From assembly GCF_001565895.1 (NCBI RefSeq), contig NZ_LSNE01000011.1, positions 2,333-66,332 on the forward strand: a stretch of 64,000 nucleotides of DNA, read 5' to 3'. The translations under genes were made by a program, and so were the position numbers. Below, piece by piece: positions 1 through 9,213 of the stretch; the stretch's first letter is position 1; each line of letters starts with the position of its first letter. The stretch is from Paraglaciecola hydrolytica. Lineage in GTDB: Bacteria; Pseudomonadota; Gammaproteobacteria; Enterobacterales; Alteromonadaceae. The notes beneath the pieces are model-generated. The model worked only from the letters and a program-made list of their open reading frames with translations. It was not told the origin of the DNA and did not search any database.

Positions 1-22
1 AATTAGCTAAAGGTGCAACATT

Positions 23-916
23 GTGATTATCTCACTTATTTTAAATTGGATGGACTACAGTTCAACAATCAAATGTGTTGAGTCAGTATTAAAATATACC
101 AACACTGATAAAATATTAATAGTCGATAACGCATCTCCAAATGAGTCTGCAAAGAAAATCGAACAATGGATTAACGAGCAGAATGTACAAGGTAAAGTAA
201 TTCTCATTTCTAATCATGAGAATAATGGTTACGGTGGGGGAAATAACTTTGGCATAGCCTATTGTAATACTCATTTCGAGTATAAAAAGATATGGATCCT
301 AAATAACGACTGCTATCTAGAATCGAATGCACTAGCCCCAATGCTTGAATACATCGACCAAAACAACAAGAGTATCGTTGGCTCAGTTATTTTGCGCAGT
401 TCAGATGGTAAATTAGAGTGTTATGGTGGTGGTATCGTCTATCCATTACTAGGAAAAGCAAAACTCTATTTAAAGGGTGAAGACAAGGATGCCATAATAA
501 GTTATTCAGACCTTTCACCCGATTATATTATGGGCTGCAGTTTACTTTTAACAAAACAATTCATCGATGAAGTAGGCTTAATGGATGAAATGTACTTTAT
601 GTATTCTGAAGAAGTTGATTGGCAAAAAAGAGCTAGAAATTTTGGCTGGAAAATTATAGTCGCACCAACATCTTATGTATTCCATTTAGGCTCTGGTGGT
701 TCCGGTGGCAGAAGTCCAACCTATCATTTCATGAGAAATAAAGCGGCTATTTTATATAATAAAAAATTTTACGGCTTAGGCTTTACTCTTTTATCTGCTT
801 TTTTATTAATGGGAGTTCATATCATAGTAGAAAGAAAGAGTATGAAAAATATATTCTCTGGAATTCATGGGATTTTTGTAGGACTAAAAACCAAGGTTAA
901 AAGATGGAAGAAATAG
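23..916 (+). CDS. Family 2 glycosyltransferase, rhamnosyltransferase-like
   Basis: The 297-residue protein has the GT-A glycosyltransferase layout: a VDNAS motif near residues 34-38, a DXD-like LNND at 93-96, and a late acidic motif (SEEVDW, about 195-200) followed by basic residues. It should transfer a sugar from a nucleotide donor onto a lipid-linked polysaccharide intermediate at the inner membrane. A weak hydrophobic stretch near 255-275 could associate with the membrane. The start is a GTG; an in-frame TAA lies five codons upstream and AAAGG precedes it, so the gene is probably complete. It overlaps the next gene by 13 nt, so the two are co-transcribed. The rml genes nearby make a rhamnosyltransferase role plausible, but the donor is inferred. 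Confidence 0.85.
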   Translation: MIISLILNWMDYSSTIKCVESVLKYTNTDKILIVDNASPNESAKKIEQWINEQNVQGKVILISNHENNGYGGGNNFGIAYCNTHFEYKKIWILNNDCYLESNALAPMLEYIDQNNKSIVGSVILRSSDGKLECYGGGIVYPLLGKAKLYLKGEDKDAIISYSDLSPDYIMGCSLLLTKQFIDEVGLMDEMYFMYSEEVDWQKRARNFGWKIIVAPTSYVFHLGSGGSGGRSPTYHFMRNKAAILYNKKFYGLGFTLLSAFLLMGVHIIVERKSMKNIFSGIHGIFVGLKTKVKRWKK

Positions 917-1632
917 TAATGACACATTTTTTAGGCCTAAACATTTCTGATGTTCCCATTGAAAAAGTAATTGATAAATTATTTTCAGGTGAATTTTCCA
1001 ATAAAATATTAGTAACGCCAAATGTAGACCATATCGTTCGCTATCATAAAGAACCTTCATTTAGAGAGGTTTACGACAAAGCAGATATATATCTAAATGA
1101 CAGTAGAATACTTAAACTTTTATCCAATAATAAAATTCATAATGTGGTACCAGGTAGTGACTTAACGCAATGTATTTTTGAAAGGCTTGATACAGAAAAG
1201 AAAAACGTAGTGATTATTGGTGCAACAGAAAATGATATTTTAGCTGTCAAAGAAAAATATAGAACGCGGACAATCACCCATATCGAACCAAGTTTTGGCT
1301 TTATTAATAGACCCGATGAAATAACCAGCATAGTGACAAAGTGTTTAACATATCCCAATTCATTGTACTTTGTATGTGTTGGCTCACCCCAACAGGAAAA
1401 ACTGGCATTAGCATTACGAGATGCTGGTGTGAAAGGTGAATTTTTATGTGTTGGCGCTTCGATTCTCTTTCTTTCTGGAGCAGAAAAGCGTGCTCCAAAA
1501 ATAATTCAAAAACTAAGTTTAGAGTGGGCATTCAGATTACTTCAATCTCCAAAGCGTTTATGGAAAAGATACTTAATTGATGGCCCTTATATTTTCATTC
1601 TTGTGTTGCGACATTCATTTAGAAGAAAATAA
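904..1632 (+). CDS. WecG/TagA/CpsF family glycosyltransferase (GT26)
   Basis: GT26 hallmarks are present in order: TPNVDH (38-43), NDSRI (65-69), VGSPQQE (159-165), GASILFLSGAEKRAP (184-198), and the C-terminal LEWAFRL...PKRLWKRY region (206-223). Family members transfer a ManNAc-type or hexosyl sugar onto undecaprenyl-linked intermediates at the cytoplasmic face of the inner membrane. Length (242 residues) is normal. The start at 904 overlaps the upstream gene; an alternative ATG five codons later (919) would remove the overlap and begins directly with the conserved MTHFLGLNI segment. It sits between a GT2 enzyme and a flippase, consistent with repeat-unit assembly. The sugar is unknown. Confidence 0.9.
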   Translation: MEEIVMTHFLGLNISDVPIEKVIDKLFSGEFSNKILVTPNVDHIVRYHKEPSFREVYDKADIYLNDSRILKLLSNNKIHNVVPGSDLTQCIFERLDTEKKNVVIIGATENDILAVKEKYRTRTITHIEPSFGFINRPDEITSIVTKCLTYPNSLYFVCVGSPQQEKLALALRDAGVKGEFLCVGASILFLSGAEKRAPKIIQKLSLEWAFRLLQSPKRLWKRYLIDGPYIFILVLRHSFRRK

Positions 1633-2904
1633 ATGCCAAAAATTAACAAATCATTTATTATTGCTGCTTTAGTAAAACTATTTTCAGCAACTTCAGGTTT
1701 TTTCCTGACCTTACTGGTGACTCGGTTTTTATCATCCGATTCAGCTGGCGCTTTTCTCCTTTGTTTAGCCATTGTAACTGTTATCAGTTATATGTTTCGT
1801 ATGGGCTTTGATAACATTATTTTACGAGTTGTATCTTCTGACGTTAGAGAGATAAAATCCCAGGTTATCGTTAAATACGCACTTAAAAAAGTGATTATAT
1901 TTTCTGTAATAGGGACGATAACTTTACTTATTTTTAAAGATTTTTTAGCTACTACCGTTTTTAATAAAATTGAATTATCTAATGTACTTCTAATATTTCT
2001 AATATCCATACCATTTATTTCGATTTCTTTCTTAATTAGCCAAATATCACAAGGTCTAAACAAATTATTTTTAACTGGTTTTTTCCAAAATTTAGGCATA
2101 TCGGTTATCTTTTTATTGGCTTCAACGAGCGCCTATTTCGTATTAGAAGTTGAGATAGACGTTAATCTATTATCAATAATATATCTGTCGTCGGCTTTTC
2201 TAATTTATTTATTTGCTACCTATTTTTTTTATAAAAGCTTTCGAACACTTACAATCGAAAAAAATTACACTCTTAATAAAGAGGAAATATCAAGAGATAG
2301 CACTAAATTGTGGATATCTTCTACTATGGCTTTGTTAATGCAGTGGTCTGGTGTTTTAGTCTCTGGAATATTTTTAGCTTCAACACAAGTAGCTTATTTC
2401 TCAACCGCACAAAGATTATCAATGTTAATCGGCTTTGCACTTATGGTTGTTAATATGGTGAATGCGCGACGTTATTCGAAATTATGGAACAATAAAGATA
2501 TTCAAAGCATGCGAGAACTATCATTTAAGTCCACAATTTACCTATTTCTTCTTGTGACTCCGGCCATTCTTATAATATGTATATATTCCGATCTCATTCT
2601 TCAATTATTTGGTCCTGAATATAGTGAAGCCAGTTTATTATTTGTGATTATGGCGATAGGACAATATATCAATGTGCTAACCGGGTCGGTTGGTTACATT
2701 TTAAATATGTCGGGGCACTACAAAGATTTTATGAAATTATATATTTTTGGCGGCATGTGTACTGTAATACTGTCACTAATTTTAGTTAATTTGTTTTCTG
2801 TGGTAGGTGCAGCAATTGCTACTTCAATTGGACTTATTAGCTTTAACTTGGCAGCCGTTTACGTAGTAAAACGTAGATTGGGATTTTGGACATTTCTTCC
2901 ATAA
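1633..2904 (+). CDS. Polysaccharide flippase, Wzx/MATE-like (oligosaccharide transporter)
   Basis: This 423-residue protein is almost entirely hydrophobic helices, about 12 predicted membrane segments, with the N-terminal pattern of the polysaccharide-biosynthesis/MOP exporter family (AALVKLFSATSGFFLTLLVTRFL). Such proteins flip undecaprenyl-linked repeat units from the cytoplasmic to the periplasmic face. It begins right after the stop codon of the GT26 gene, so the three + strand genes form one operon. Codon use is AT-rich like the two upstream genes, which is usual for EPS variable regions. Family assignment is firm; the transported unit is unknown. Confidence 0.85.
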   Translation: MPKINKSFIIAALVKLFSATSGFFLTLLVTRFLSSDSAGAFLLCLAIVTVISYMFRMGFDNIILRVVSSDVREIKSQVIVKYALKKVIIFSVIGTITLLIFKDFLATTVFNKIELSNVLLIFLISIPFISISFLISQISQGLNKLFLTGFFQNLGISVIFLLASTSAYFVLEVEIDVNLLSIIYLSSAFLIYLFATYFFYKSFRTLTIEKNYTLNKEEISRDSTKLWISSTMALLMQWSGVLVSGIFLASTQVAYFSTAQRLSMLIGFALMVVNMVNARRYSKLWNNKDIQSMRELSFKSTIYLFLLVTPAILIICIYSDLILQLFGPEYSEASLLFVIMAIGQYINVLTGSVGYILNMSGHYKDFMKLYIFGGMCTVILSLILVNLFSVVGAAIATSIGLISFNLAAVYVVKRRLGFWTFLP

Positions 2905-2951
2905 GATATTTTAATCATAAGGACCTACTTTGCACAGACCAAAAAACCTGT

Positions 2952-4013
2952 CTAAATATGTCGTGACGTAAACCGAATAAGTAGGTATTTTTTAATGAGC
3001 TTCAGAACATTCTTAGTACTATCTACAAACAAAAAATAAGTAACTATCTGCTTTATACGTTGTAAAACACTTTTGTCAGATGCAGAAACAAGCATAACTT
3101 GCTTAACAAAAAACCAATTAAAACTATCGAAAAAACCTCCCTTATCACTTGCACTATATTTCGGGTCAAAATTAGTCAACAGGTGAGTTTCAGCACTCAA
3201 TCGCACATATTTAGAAGCTTTGCTTACTCCCCACTCTCTTATAACTTGCTCTACTATTATGGGCTGAAGCGTATTCTTGGCCAACAATTCATGTATATCA
3301 ATAAGATTATAATGATAAAAATTAGTGTCATTAATCATGTGGGTAATGAGATAGGCATAAGTATTTTCATTATCCATTAGTCTGACGTTTTCAGACTGGT
3401 AAGTGGGGTGTTTATAACTTGTTTGCCATAACATATCGTAGTTAACATTAAACAGTAAGGGGTTTGTCAGAGAGGTGTGAACATCAATAAACTGGTTTGC
3501 TCCCGCTAATACAATCCAACTCTGTTCATATAAGCCATCAAATGGATGTTCATTGTCTAACTTTACTGGCTTGGCTAATTCTTTTAACACTAACTCAAAA
3601 TTTTCTTTATCCGCCGGCTTAATCAGTATATCAATATCTGATGTTCCTCTTGGGGCTGCAGTTGGATATAAAACGTCGTTAAATGCCATACCTTTTAACA
3701 GTATTATCGCTATGTTTTTGTGCTCAAGCGCAGCAGCAAGTTGCTGGATAAAAGCACGTTTAGCAGCAATATCTGCCACTATTGAATAGGTCGTTTTTTT
3801 CAATATTGTTTGCGTACTAGCATCAAACCAAGCTAGTTGATTACGCTCAATGGCATTTTGATAAATAAGGGCATGTAAGCGGTCTAGCTTAGGATTAATT
3901 AACAGTTGTTTTTCTATGCGCTTAAGGGCCTGCTGATCCCAAATTACATGCTGGGATTGATGACTACAGGCATACCTAAAAACCTCTAAGGTGTTTATTA
4001 CATCGTCACGCAT
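2952..4013 (-). CDS. Nucleotidyltransferase-family protein (NTP_transf_5-like)
   Basis: The 353-residue soluble protein has the nucleotidyltransferase-fold signature: LLKGMAF near 105-111 and RGTSDIDILI at 122-131, where the two aspartates match the metal-binding DxD of the superfamily. Family members (uncharacterised nucleotidyltransferase, PF14907-type) recur in exosortase-associated EPS loci and in some lasso peptide clusters, so either context in this window is possible. It is convergent with the flippase (47-nt gap) and lies 33 nt downstream of the CpsB-like gene on the same strand, so it is probably the last gene of that operon. Its substrate is unknown. Confidence 0.75.
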   Translation of the reverse strand: MRDDVINTLEVFRYACSHQSQHVIWDQQALKRIEKQLLINPKLDRLHALIYQNAIERNQLAWFDASTQTILKKTTYSIVADIAAKRAFIQQLAAALEHKNIAIILLKGMAFNDVLYPTAAPRGTSDIDILIKPADKENFELVLKELAKPVKLDNEHPFDGLYEQSWIVLAGANQFIDVHTSLTNPLLFNVNYDMLWQTSYKHPTYQSENVRLMDNENTYAYLITHMINDTNFYHYNLIDIHELLAKNTLQPIIVEQVIREWGVSKASKYVRLSAETHLLTNFDPKYSASDKGGFFDSFNWFFVKQVMLVSASDKSVLQRIKQIVTYFLFVDSTKNVLKLIKKYLLIRFTSRHI

Positions 4014-4046
4014 ACTATCTACTTTGATTTCAAAATGGCTAAGGCA

Positions 4047-4766
4047 TTAAACATTTGCGATCAACTGATTGGGTACTGTAGTTACTAGTGTTTCTGCAAC
4101 ACTAGCGCCAATTAATGATTGAGCAGCAAGCACACCTTCATTTAAGTTAGGCTTGCGGCCTTTTAAATTATGACAGTCAGAGGCGATAGCGCTCACTCTG
4201 CCCTCTTGTAACAGTAACTCTGCATTCTGCTGTGCTTCTTCACCGAATAAGCCCGTTAAGCTGCTAGCGGTGATTTGTAAGGGGCAACCCATATCAGTCA
4301 AAATTTTGAGTTTTTGCGGCAAACGTACAAAGGTTTGGTTACGTTCGGGATGCACAATAATAGGTAAATAGTTTTTATTGATTAACCATTTCACTAAGTT
4401 TTCGTAACCTACTGGTACGTCGATACGGGGAAATTCTAATAAGAAGGTTTTTTTACCGTTATACACCCCTAGGGTAGGGATGGCATCTTGCGCTACTAGT
4501 TGCATTATCTCGGTGCCAATGCGTACTTCACTGCCAAGCTGCAGACCTATCTTTATATTGGCGCTGTCTACCTGGTCTTGAAAAACAGCAAAGCGCTGCT
4601 GTAGATCGGCTTTTTGGTTTTCATAGCGGCCATAGTGAATATGGGGTGTAAGTACTTGAATAGTCACACCGGTATCAACGGCCATGCGCAGCATGTCGAG
4701 TGCCTCGTCTAAGGTACGAGCCCCGTCGTCAACCCCAGGTAAAATATGGCTATGAATATCAATCAC
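4047..4766 (-). CDS. CpsB/CapC/YwqE-type tyrosine-protein phosphatase (PHP fold)
   Basis: The N-terminus HSHILPGVDDG (5-15) and TPHIHYG (40-46) are metal-binding motifs of the PHP-type phosphotyrosine phosphatases that pair with bacterial tyrosine kinases. Later IVHPERN and ASDCHN motifs complete the metal site. It is expected to dephosphorylate the tyrosine tail of the Wzc-like kinase encoded at 6387-8618 and so control polymer length and export. The start is a GTG with AAGGA upstream. It is separated from the kinase by about 1.6 kb of repeats and one inserted gene, which is unusual because the pair is normally adjacent. Confidence 0.9.
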   Translation of the reverse strand: MIDIHSHILPGVDDGARTLDEALDMLRMAVDTGVTIQVLTPHIHYGRYENQKADLQQRFAVFQDQVDSANIKIGLQLGSEVRIGTEIMQLVAQDAIPTLGVYNGKKTFLLEFPRIDVPVGYENLVKWLINKNYLPIIVHPERNQTFVRLPQKLKILTDMGCPLQITASSLTGLFGEEAQQNAELLLQEGRVSAIASDCHNLKGRKPNLNEGVLAAQSLIGASVAETLVTTVPNQLIANV

Positions 4767-4799
4767 TGCTTTTCATTCCTTAAAAATACTAAAGACAAT

Positions 4800-5275
4800 T
4801 TACCACAGAGTACACAGAGAAATAAGAAGTTAAGATTAAAAGAAACGGCTAATCACCACAGAGCACACAGAGAGTTGACTGGTTAAGAAAAAGCATAAGG
4901 CAAAAGCAGTTTAACCACAGAGCTCACGGAGTAATAAGAAGTAAAGATTAAAAGACAGAGCTTTCACCACAGAGGGCGCAGAGGGAAAGACAAGACAGGA
5001 TATTGGTTAAGACTTTAAACCTGCATGACATTGGCTGTGCTCAAATTTCGAGCTTGTATTATCCCCAATCGTTTATGCTTTTCTCTGTGTAGCGCAGCGC
5101 TCTGTGGTTCAAATATTTTTGCTTTAGACTTTCGGCACAGCCGCACAAGTTTGTTGTACTCAGTGTACTCTGTGGTGAATATTCTTTTTTTTTGGGATTT
5201 CTACTACTGTGGTGAAATTGCTTTGTCTTTTTAGATGATAAAAGCTAATAAACACAGAGGTCACAGAGGAATTTT
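4800..5275. repeat. Opposed CACAGAG-type repeat array between cpsB-like and GxxExxY genes
   Basis: ACCACAGAG followed by a spacer and CACAGAG occurs near 4802, 4856, 4915 and 4967. The reverse form CTCTGTG...CTCTGTGGT occurs near 5086-5108 and 5155-5176, with one further forward copy near 5250. The opposing orientation lets the transcript or the DNA fold into long imperfect hairpins. No gene is supported here; the 69-codon open frame at 5025 is repeat sequence. Confidence 0.8.
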
Positions 5276-5294
5276 GGGTTATGACATTAATGAA

Positions 5295-5666
5295 TCAGAG
5301 TATTAAACGTTTCACCCCATTTATTAATTTGGTTGAATTAAAATTGATCAGTAAGCCTTTATGTATGCCCGCTAGCTTCATGTAGGTAAGTAATTGAGCA
5401 GTATGAACAGGCATCAATTCATTTACTGCTTTGATTTCTATAACTAATTTATTAGGAATTAACAGGTCGATCCTAAAACCGCCTTCAATCTCCAACTCTT
5501 TGTAGTTGACGGGTAAACATACCTGATTTAGTACATCTAATTCTAATTTTTGTAACTCATAAATGAGGCATTGCTCATAACAAGATTCTAATAAACCAGG
5601 TCCTAAATGCCTATGAACTTCTATCGCAGCACCGATTACTTTTTGGGTTAAAAGGTCCTTTTCCAT
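5295..5666 (-). CDS. GxxExxY protein (PDDEXK_3-like)
   Basis: The 123-residue protein carries GPGLLESCYE (about 22-31), the GxxExxY signature, and later DLLIPNKLVIEIKAV, a D...EXK arrangement typical of PDDEXK nuclease folds. Family members are widespread and of unproven function; nuclease activity is only inferred from the fold. It has repeat arrays on both sides and interrupts the spacing between an EPS phosphatase and its kinase, so it was probably carried in with repeats or by transfer. Length is normal for the family and the frame is intact. Confidence 0.85.
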   Translation of the reverse strand: MEKDLLTQKVIGAAIEVHRHLGPGLLESCYEQCLIYELQKLELDVLNQVCLPVNYKELEIEGGFRIDLLIPNKLVIEIKAVNELMPVHTAQLLTYMKLAGIHKGLLINFNSTKLINGVKRLIL

Positions 5667-5757
5667 GAGTCCATCCTTAGTTGCCAGCCAATAGAAAAAG
5701 AGTATTGGTCAGCGTATGTACTTAGGCAAGAAAACGACAAAGATAAAGAGATTACTT

Positions 5758-6366
5758 CGCCACAGAGGGATAACTAAGCGGTTGCGCCGAAAGACAAAAG
5801 CATTTGAACCACAGAGCTCACAGAGAGTTGACTGGGTAAGAAACTCCAAAAGCTAATAAACACAGAGACTTAGATAAGCAGAAATTTGGTTAAGATCCAA
5901 ACATGTTTTTCTTAGTTCCGTTTCTTAACATCACATTATTTTGCTGTTCTCGGGGAGCGTAGCGCTCTGTGGCAAACCGCTTTTGTTTTGGTCTGTTGAT
6001 TTTACGACTCGAATACTCTGTGTCCTCTGTGGTGAATATTCTTTTTTTTGGGATTTCTACTGCTCTGGTGAAATCGCTCTAAGCCTTAAAAGCTAATTTG
6101 AACCACGGAGTTCGAGGTGGAAATGCTAATAAGGATTATGGTTAAGATCACCTTGATTTTCCTGTTCTCTTTGGCAAACCGCTTTTGTTTTGGTCTGTTG
6201 ATTTTACGACTCGAATACTCTGTGTCCTCTGTGGAGAGATCGCTTTGTCTTTCGCTTTTAACTTTGGATTGTCTCGGTGGGCTCTGTGGTGAATAGCTTT
6301 TTGCTGTGGTTTGTGTCTTTCGGCATAGCCGCACCGAGTTGTTTTACTCGGTGGGCTCTGTGGTGA
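5758..6366. repeat. Second CACAGAG-type repeat array upstream of GxxExxY gene
   Basis: Forward units lie near 5759, 5809 and 5866. Reverse CTCTGTGG units lie near 5968, 6020, 6220, 6283 and 6354. Phrases such as TTTTGGTCTGTTGATTTTACGACTCG occur twice (about 5978 and 6188), showing internal duplication of about 60 bp. The only open frame (6086-6334, - strand) consists of repeat sequence and is rejected. The gap between the kinase gene and the GxxExxY gene thus holds only repeats. Confidence 0.8.
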
Positions 6367-6386
6367 AAAGGCTGTTCGCTGTCGCT

Positions 6387-8618
6387 CTACGCTTGTTTTG
6401 GATCCACTCCGTAATAGCCTTCTTGGTAATAATGGGCGCCGTAGTAGCTCATTTTTTGCGGTGAGGCTTGGGTTAGCACTATGCCGGTGATGTTGGCATT
6501 TACCTTACGTAAACGAGCGATTGTTTCTTTGGCCATGTTGATTTTGGTGCCTTCGGCTTTTACTGCTACTACTGTGCAATCGGCTAGCTTAGACAATACT
6601 GCCGCGTCGCTTACTGGCAGGGTAGGTGGGCTATCTATCACGATATGGCTGTATTGGGTTTTTAAGCTATCTAAGAGCTTGGCAAAGCGTTTAGACGACA
6701 ACAATTCCATTGGGTTTGGTGGTATGGTGCCACAGGTGATTACGTCTAAATTTGCTGCGCCTTCCAGCTGGTTTAATACATCACTGTTTAACTCCGCGCC
6801 GCCTAGTATATCGCTTAAGCCTTTTTTGTTTTTAAAGCCTAAATCTTTAGCGATAGCGGGTTTGCGTAAATCGAGCTCTATCAACAATGTTTTATCTAAT
6901 TGGCTAAAGGCCACTGCCAAGTTAATCGCTAAGGTGGTCTTGCCTTCGCTGCCCACGGTAGAGGTAATCAATACAGTTTGTGGTGGGTTGTCGATATCAC
7001 TAAATAATAAACCGGTACGTATGGTGTTTATGGCCTCGGCAAAGGTAGAGCGTTGATCAGCCAAATATTGTTTTTCAGGTGCGACTGAGGTTTTGGTATT
7101 TTTAACTAAAGGCGTAATACCTAAGGACGGTATTTGTAATTGCTCTTCGATTTGGTCGGGTGTTCTGAAAACATTGCCCAGTGCCTCGCGTAAAAAAGCC
7201 AGCACTACACCAAAAAATAAACCAGCCATTAATGCAGCGGCGACGATTAAACTGACTCGGGGTTTTATCGGGAATACAGGCACGGTCGCTCTGTCGATAA
7301 TACGCACGTTAGATGCATCGTAATCACCCGATACATCGGCCTCCATCAAACGGCCTAAAAACGATTCGTAAACTCGGCGGTTGTTTTCTACTTCACGCTC
7401 TAAACGGGTAATCTCAAAGCTACTGCCCTGGTAACTTTGCAATTCATTTTTGGTTTTTGCTGTCAGTTCTTTTACGTTTTCTAGCTGCACTTGGGCCAGG
7501 CGATATTCTTTGGCGATGTTTTCGACAATTTTATCCACTTCACGATTAATGTTTGCTACTGCACCACTGTAATCTGAACGGGCGGCAATGAGTTTGGGGT
7601 GTTTTTCGCCATAACGTTCGGCCAACTCTTCGACCGCACGTTTTTGGTTAGACTCTTCACGCACTAAATCACGTATGGTTTGGTTTTGTAATACCGGCCC
7701 TAGTGACAAATAATCGCCCTTGCTGCGATCGAGCTTTTGCACTTGGCTGTACATTTCTTGCGCTTGTGATAACAAGGTTTGCGCCCGCACCAACTCGGTA
7801 TTCAGGTTAGATAATTGCGTATTAGCAATACGCGCTTGTTGTTCGCTGTCCATTAACCCCGAGCTATTGCGTACAGCAGCTAGTTTGTCTTCAGAGGCTT
7901 GCAATGTGGCTTTTAATTCATCTAACTGGTTACCTAACCATTTGGCGGTATCTTTTAAGGTACCTAAACGCGATTCGAGACCAAACTCGATATAGGCATC
8001 AGCAATGGCATTAACTACTTCGGCGGCTTCTTCAGGGTCATCTGACTGATAGGCTATATTAATGATTTGGCTTTGCATACCACCTTCTACCGATAACATG
8101 GCTTGTATGCCATAGGCCAGCATAATACGCAGTTGCTCGTCGGTCATTGGCACTTGTTCAGTTTGTGCCTCGTCGTCACTTGCGAGCAAACCTTTGATGC
8201 TATTTTTAAGCTCACTGATTAAACTCGTTTCTTCACCCAACAATTTTAACTGTGCTTGCTCTTGTCTATAACGCTCAACCAAGTTGAGTTTATCGACTAC
8301 GGTTTCGGCAATTTTACGTGATTGAATAATTTCGTATTGAGTTTCGTAAAACAAAAACACCATGGAATTCATGATGTATTGGTCACTGGCGGTAGCATTG
8401 GGTTGCACAGGATCAGCCTGAATTTTAGCGCTAGCCTGGTAAATGGGCGTTGATTTAATCGCTATAAACAAACCCAAAACAAAAAACAACAATGTAACTA
8501 AAGCTATGCTCCATTTACGCCTTAAAACAATGCGCCAATACTGGCTTAAGTCGATGGTATCTTCGTCAGCTGTGTGCAACTGGTTTGCGGGTGTATTACT
8601 TGCTGCCACGTTTTTCAT
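6387..8618 (-). CDS. Wzc-type polysaccharide co-polymerase / BY-kinase
   Basis: The 743-residue protein joins a chain-length determinant to a tyrosine kinase. Membrane segments lie at about 36-54 and 454-476 and enclose a long periplasmic coiled-coil region (about 220-400). The cytoplasmic kinase has Walker A TVGSEGKTT (554-562), Walker A' ELDLRKP (581-587) and Walker B HIVIDSPP (658-665). The C-terminal tail holds a tyrosine cluster (Y725, Y726, Y730, Y731, Y735, Y736), the autophosphorylation sites. It should control chain length and export of the EPS with the Wza-like protein encoded 2 nt upstream. Its partner phosphatase is probably the CpsB-like protein at 4047-4766. Confidence 0.93.
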   Translation of the reverse strand: MKNVAASNTPANQLHTADEDTIDLSQYWRIVLRRKWSIALVTLLFFVLGLFIAIKSTPIYQASAKIQADPVQPNATASDQYIMNSMVFLFYETQYEIIQSRKIAETVVDKLNLVERYRQEQAQLKLLGEETSLISELKNSIKGLLASDDEAQTEQVPMTDEQLRIMLAYGIQAMLSVEGGMQSQIINIAYQSDDPEEAAEVVNAIADAYIEFGLESRLGTLKDTAKWLGNQLDELKATLQASEDKLAAVRNSSGLMDSEQQARIANTQLSNLNTELVRAQTLLSQAQEMYSQVQKLDRSKGDYLSLGPVLQNQTIRDLVREESNQKRAVEELAERYGEKHPKLIAARSDYSGAVANINREVDKIVENIAKEYRLAQVQLENVKELTAKTKNELQSYQGSSFEITRLEREVENNRRVYESFLGRLMEADVSGDYDASNVRIIDRATVPVFPIKPRVSLIVAAALMAGLFFGVVLAFLREALGNVFRTPDQIEEQLQIPSLGITPLVKNTKTSVAPEKQYLADQRSTFAEAINTIRTGLLFSDIDNPPQTVLITSTVGSEGKTTLAINLAVAFSQLDKTLLIELDLRKPAIAKDLGFKNKKGLSDILGGAELNSDVLNQLEGAANLDVITCGTIPPNPMELLSSKRFAKLLDSLKTQYSHIVIDSPPTLPVSDAAVLSKLADCTVVAVKAEGTKINMAKETIARLRKVNANITGIVLTQASPQKMSYYGAHYYQEGYYGVDPKQA

Positions 8619-8620
8619 CC

Positions 8621-9196
8621 TTAAAAAAAGCTTTCTTCAACGGTAATCACATCACCGGGCATTACGGGAGTGTTTAGATCCACGCTGTTTACGTTTTGGC
8701 TATTGTTTTCGCGCATGAGTTTAATTTTGCTGCGAGATGCCCTTTCGGTAAAACCGCCCGCTAGCGACACAGCCCGTTGTATAGTCATGCCCTCACGATA
8801 GCTATAACCACCGGGTTTGTTGACTTCGCCATTTACATAAAACTGGCGGTATTCCACTATGGCCACGGTAATATCAGGTTTTTTAAGGTAATCACCTAAA
8901 TACAATTTAGTGATTTTAAGTTCGACCTCGTCTAGGGTTAAGCCCTTAACCACGATTTGGCCAATGAGCGGCATGGATATACTGCCATTGGCCGATACGC
9001 GGGTTTTAGTTAGGCTTAAGTCAGGCTCGTTAAATACACTGACCGAAATTTCGTCATCGGCCCCCAAGCGATACTGACTAAGGGCTTGGCTATAACTGGG
9101 TGCGGTAATAGCTAACATTAACAAAACCATTATCGTTCTAAAACACCACACAGTCTGCCATAGGCTGGATTGTGGTTTGTTCAACTGCTGTAACAT
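8621..9196 (-). CDS. Wza-like polysaccharide export protein (Poly_export/SLBB)
   Basis: A 191-residue secreted protein with a signal region near 17-37 (ending SYSQA), then the Poly_export domain starting YRLGADDEISVSVF and one SLBB-type segment (FYVNGEVNKPGGYSYREGMT). It is shorter than E. coli Wza (about 380 residues) and lacks an obvious lipobox, as is common for the short export proteins of exosortase-linked EPS loci. It likely forms the outer-membrane or periplasmic conduit with the Wzc-like kinase. A GAGAGGG sequence precedes the ATG. The 17-nt gap to the beta-barrel gene upstream indicates one operon. Confidence 0.88.
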   Translation of the reverse strand: MLQQLNKPQSSLWQTVWCFRTIMVLLMLAITAPSYSQALSQYRLGADDEISVSVFNEPDLSLTKTRVSANGSISMPLIGQIVVKGLTLDEVELKITKLYLGDYLKKPDITVAIVEYRQFYVNGEVNKPGGYSYREGMTIQRAVSLAGGFTERASRSKIKLMRENNSQNVNSVDLNTPVMPGDVITVEESFF

Positions 9197-9213
9197 AGAT
9201 CCCTCTCTATACC

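Noticed and set aside
5025-5234. 69-codon open frame on + strand
   Set aside because: Repeat-derived; no ribosome site; no homologous pattern.
6086-6334. 82-codon open frame on - strand
   Set aside because: Lies within a CACAGAG repeat array, with low-complexity translation.
6481-7056. 191-codon + strand frame
   Set aside because: Antisense shadow of the BY-kinase domain, which has all its motifs on the - strand.
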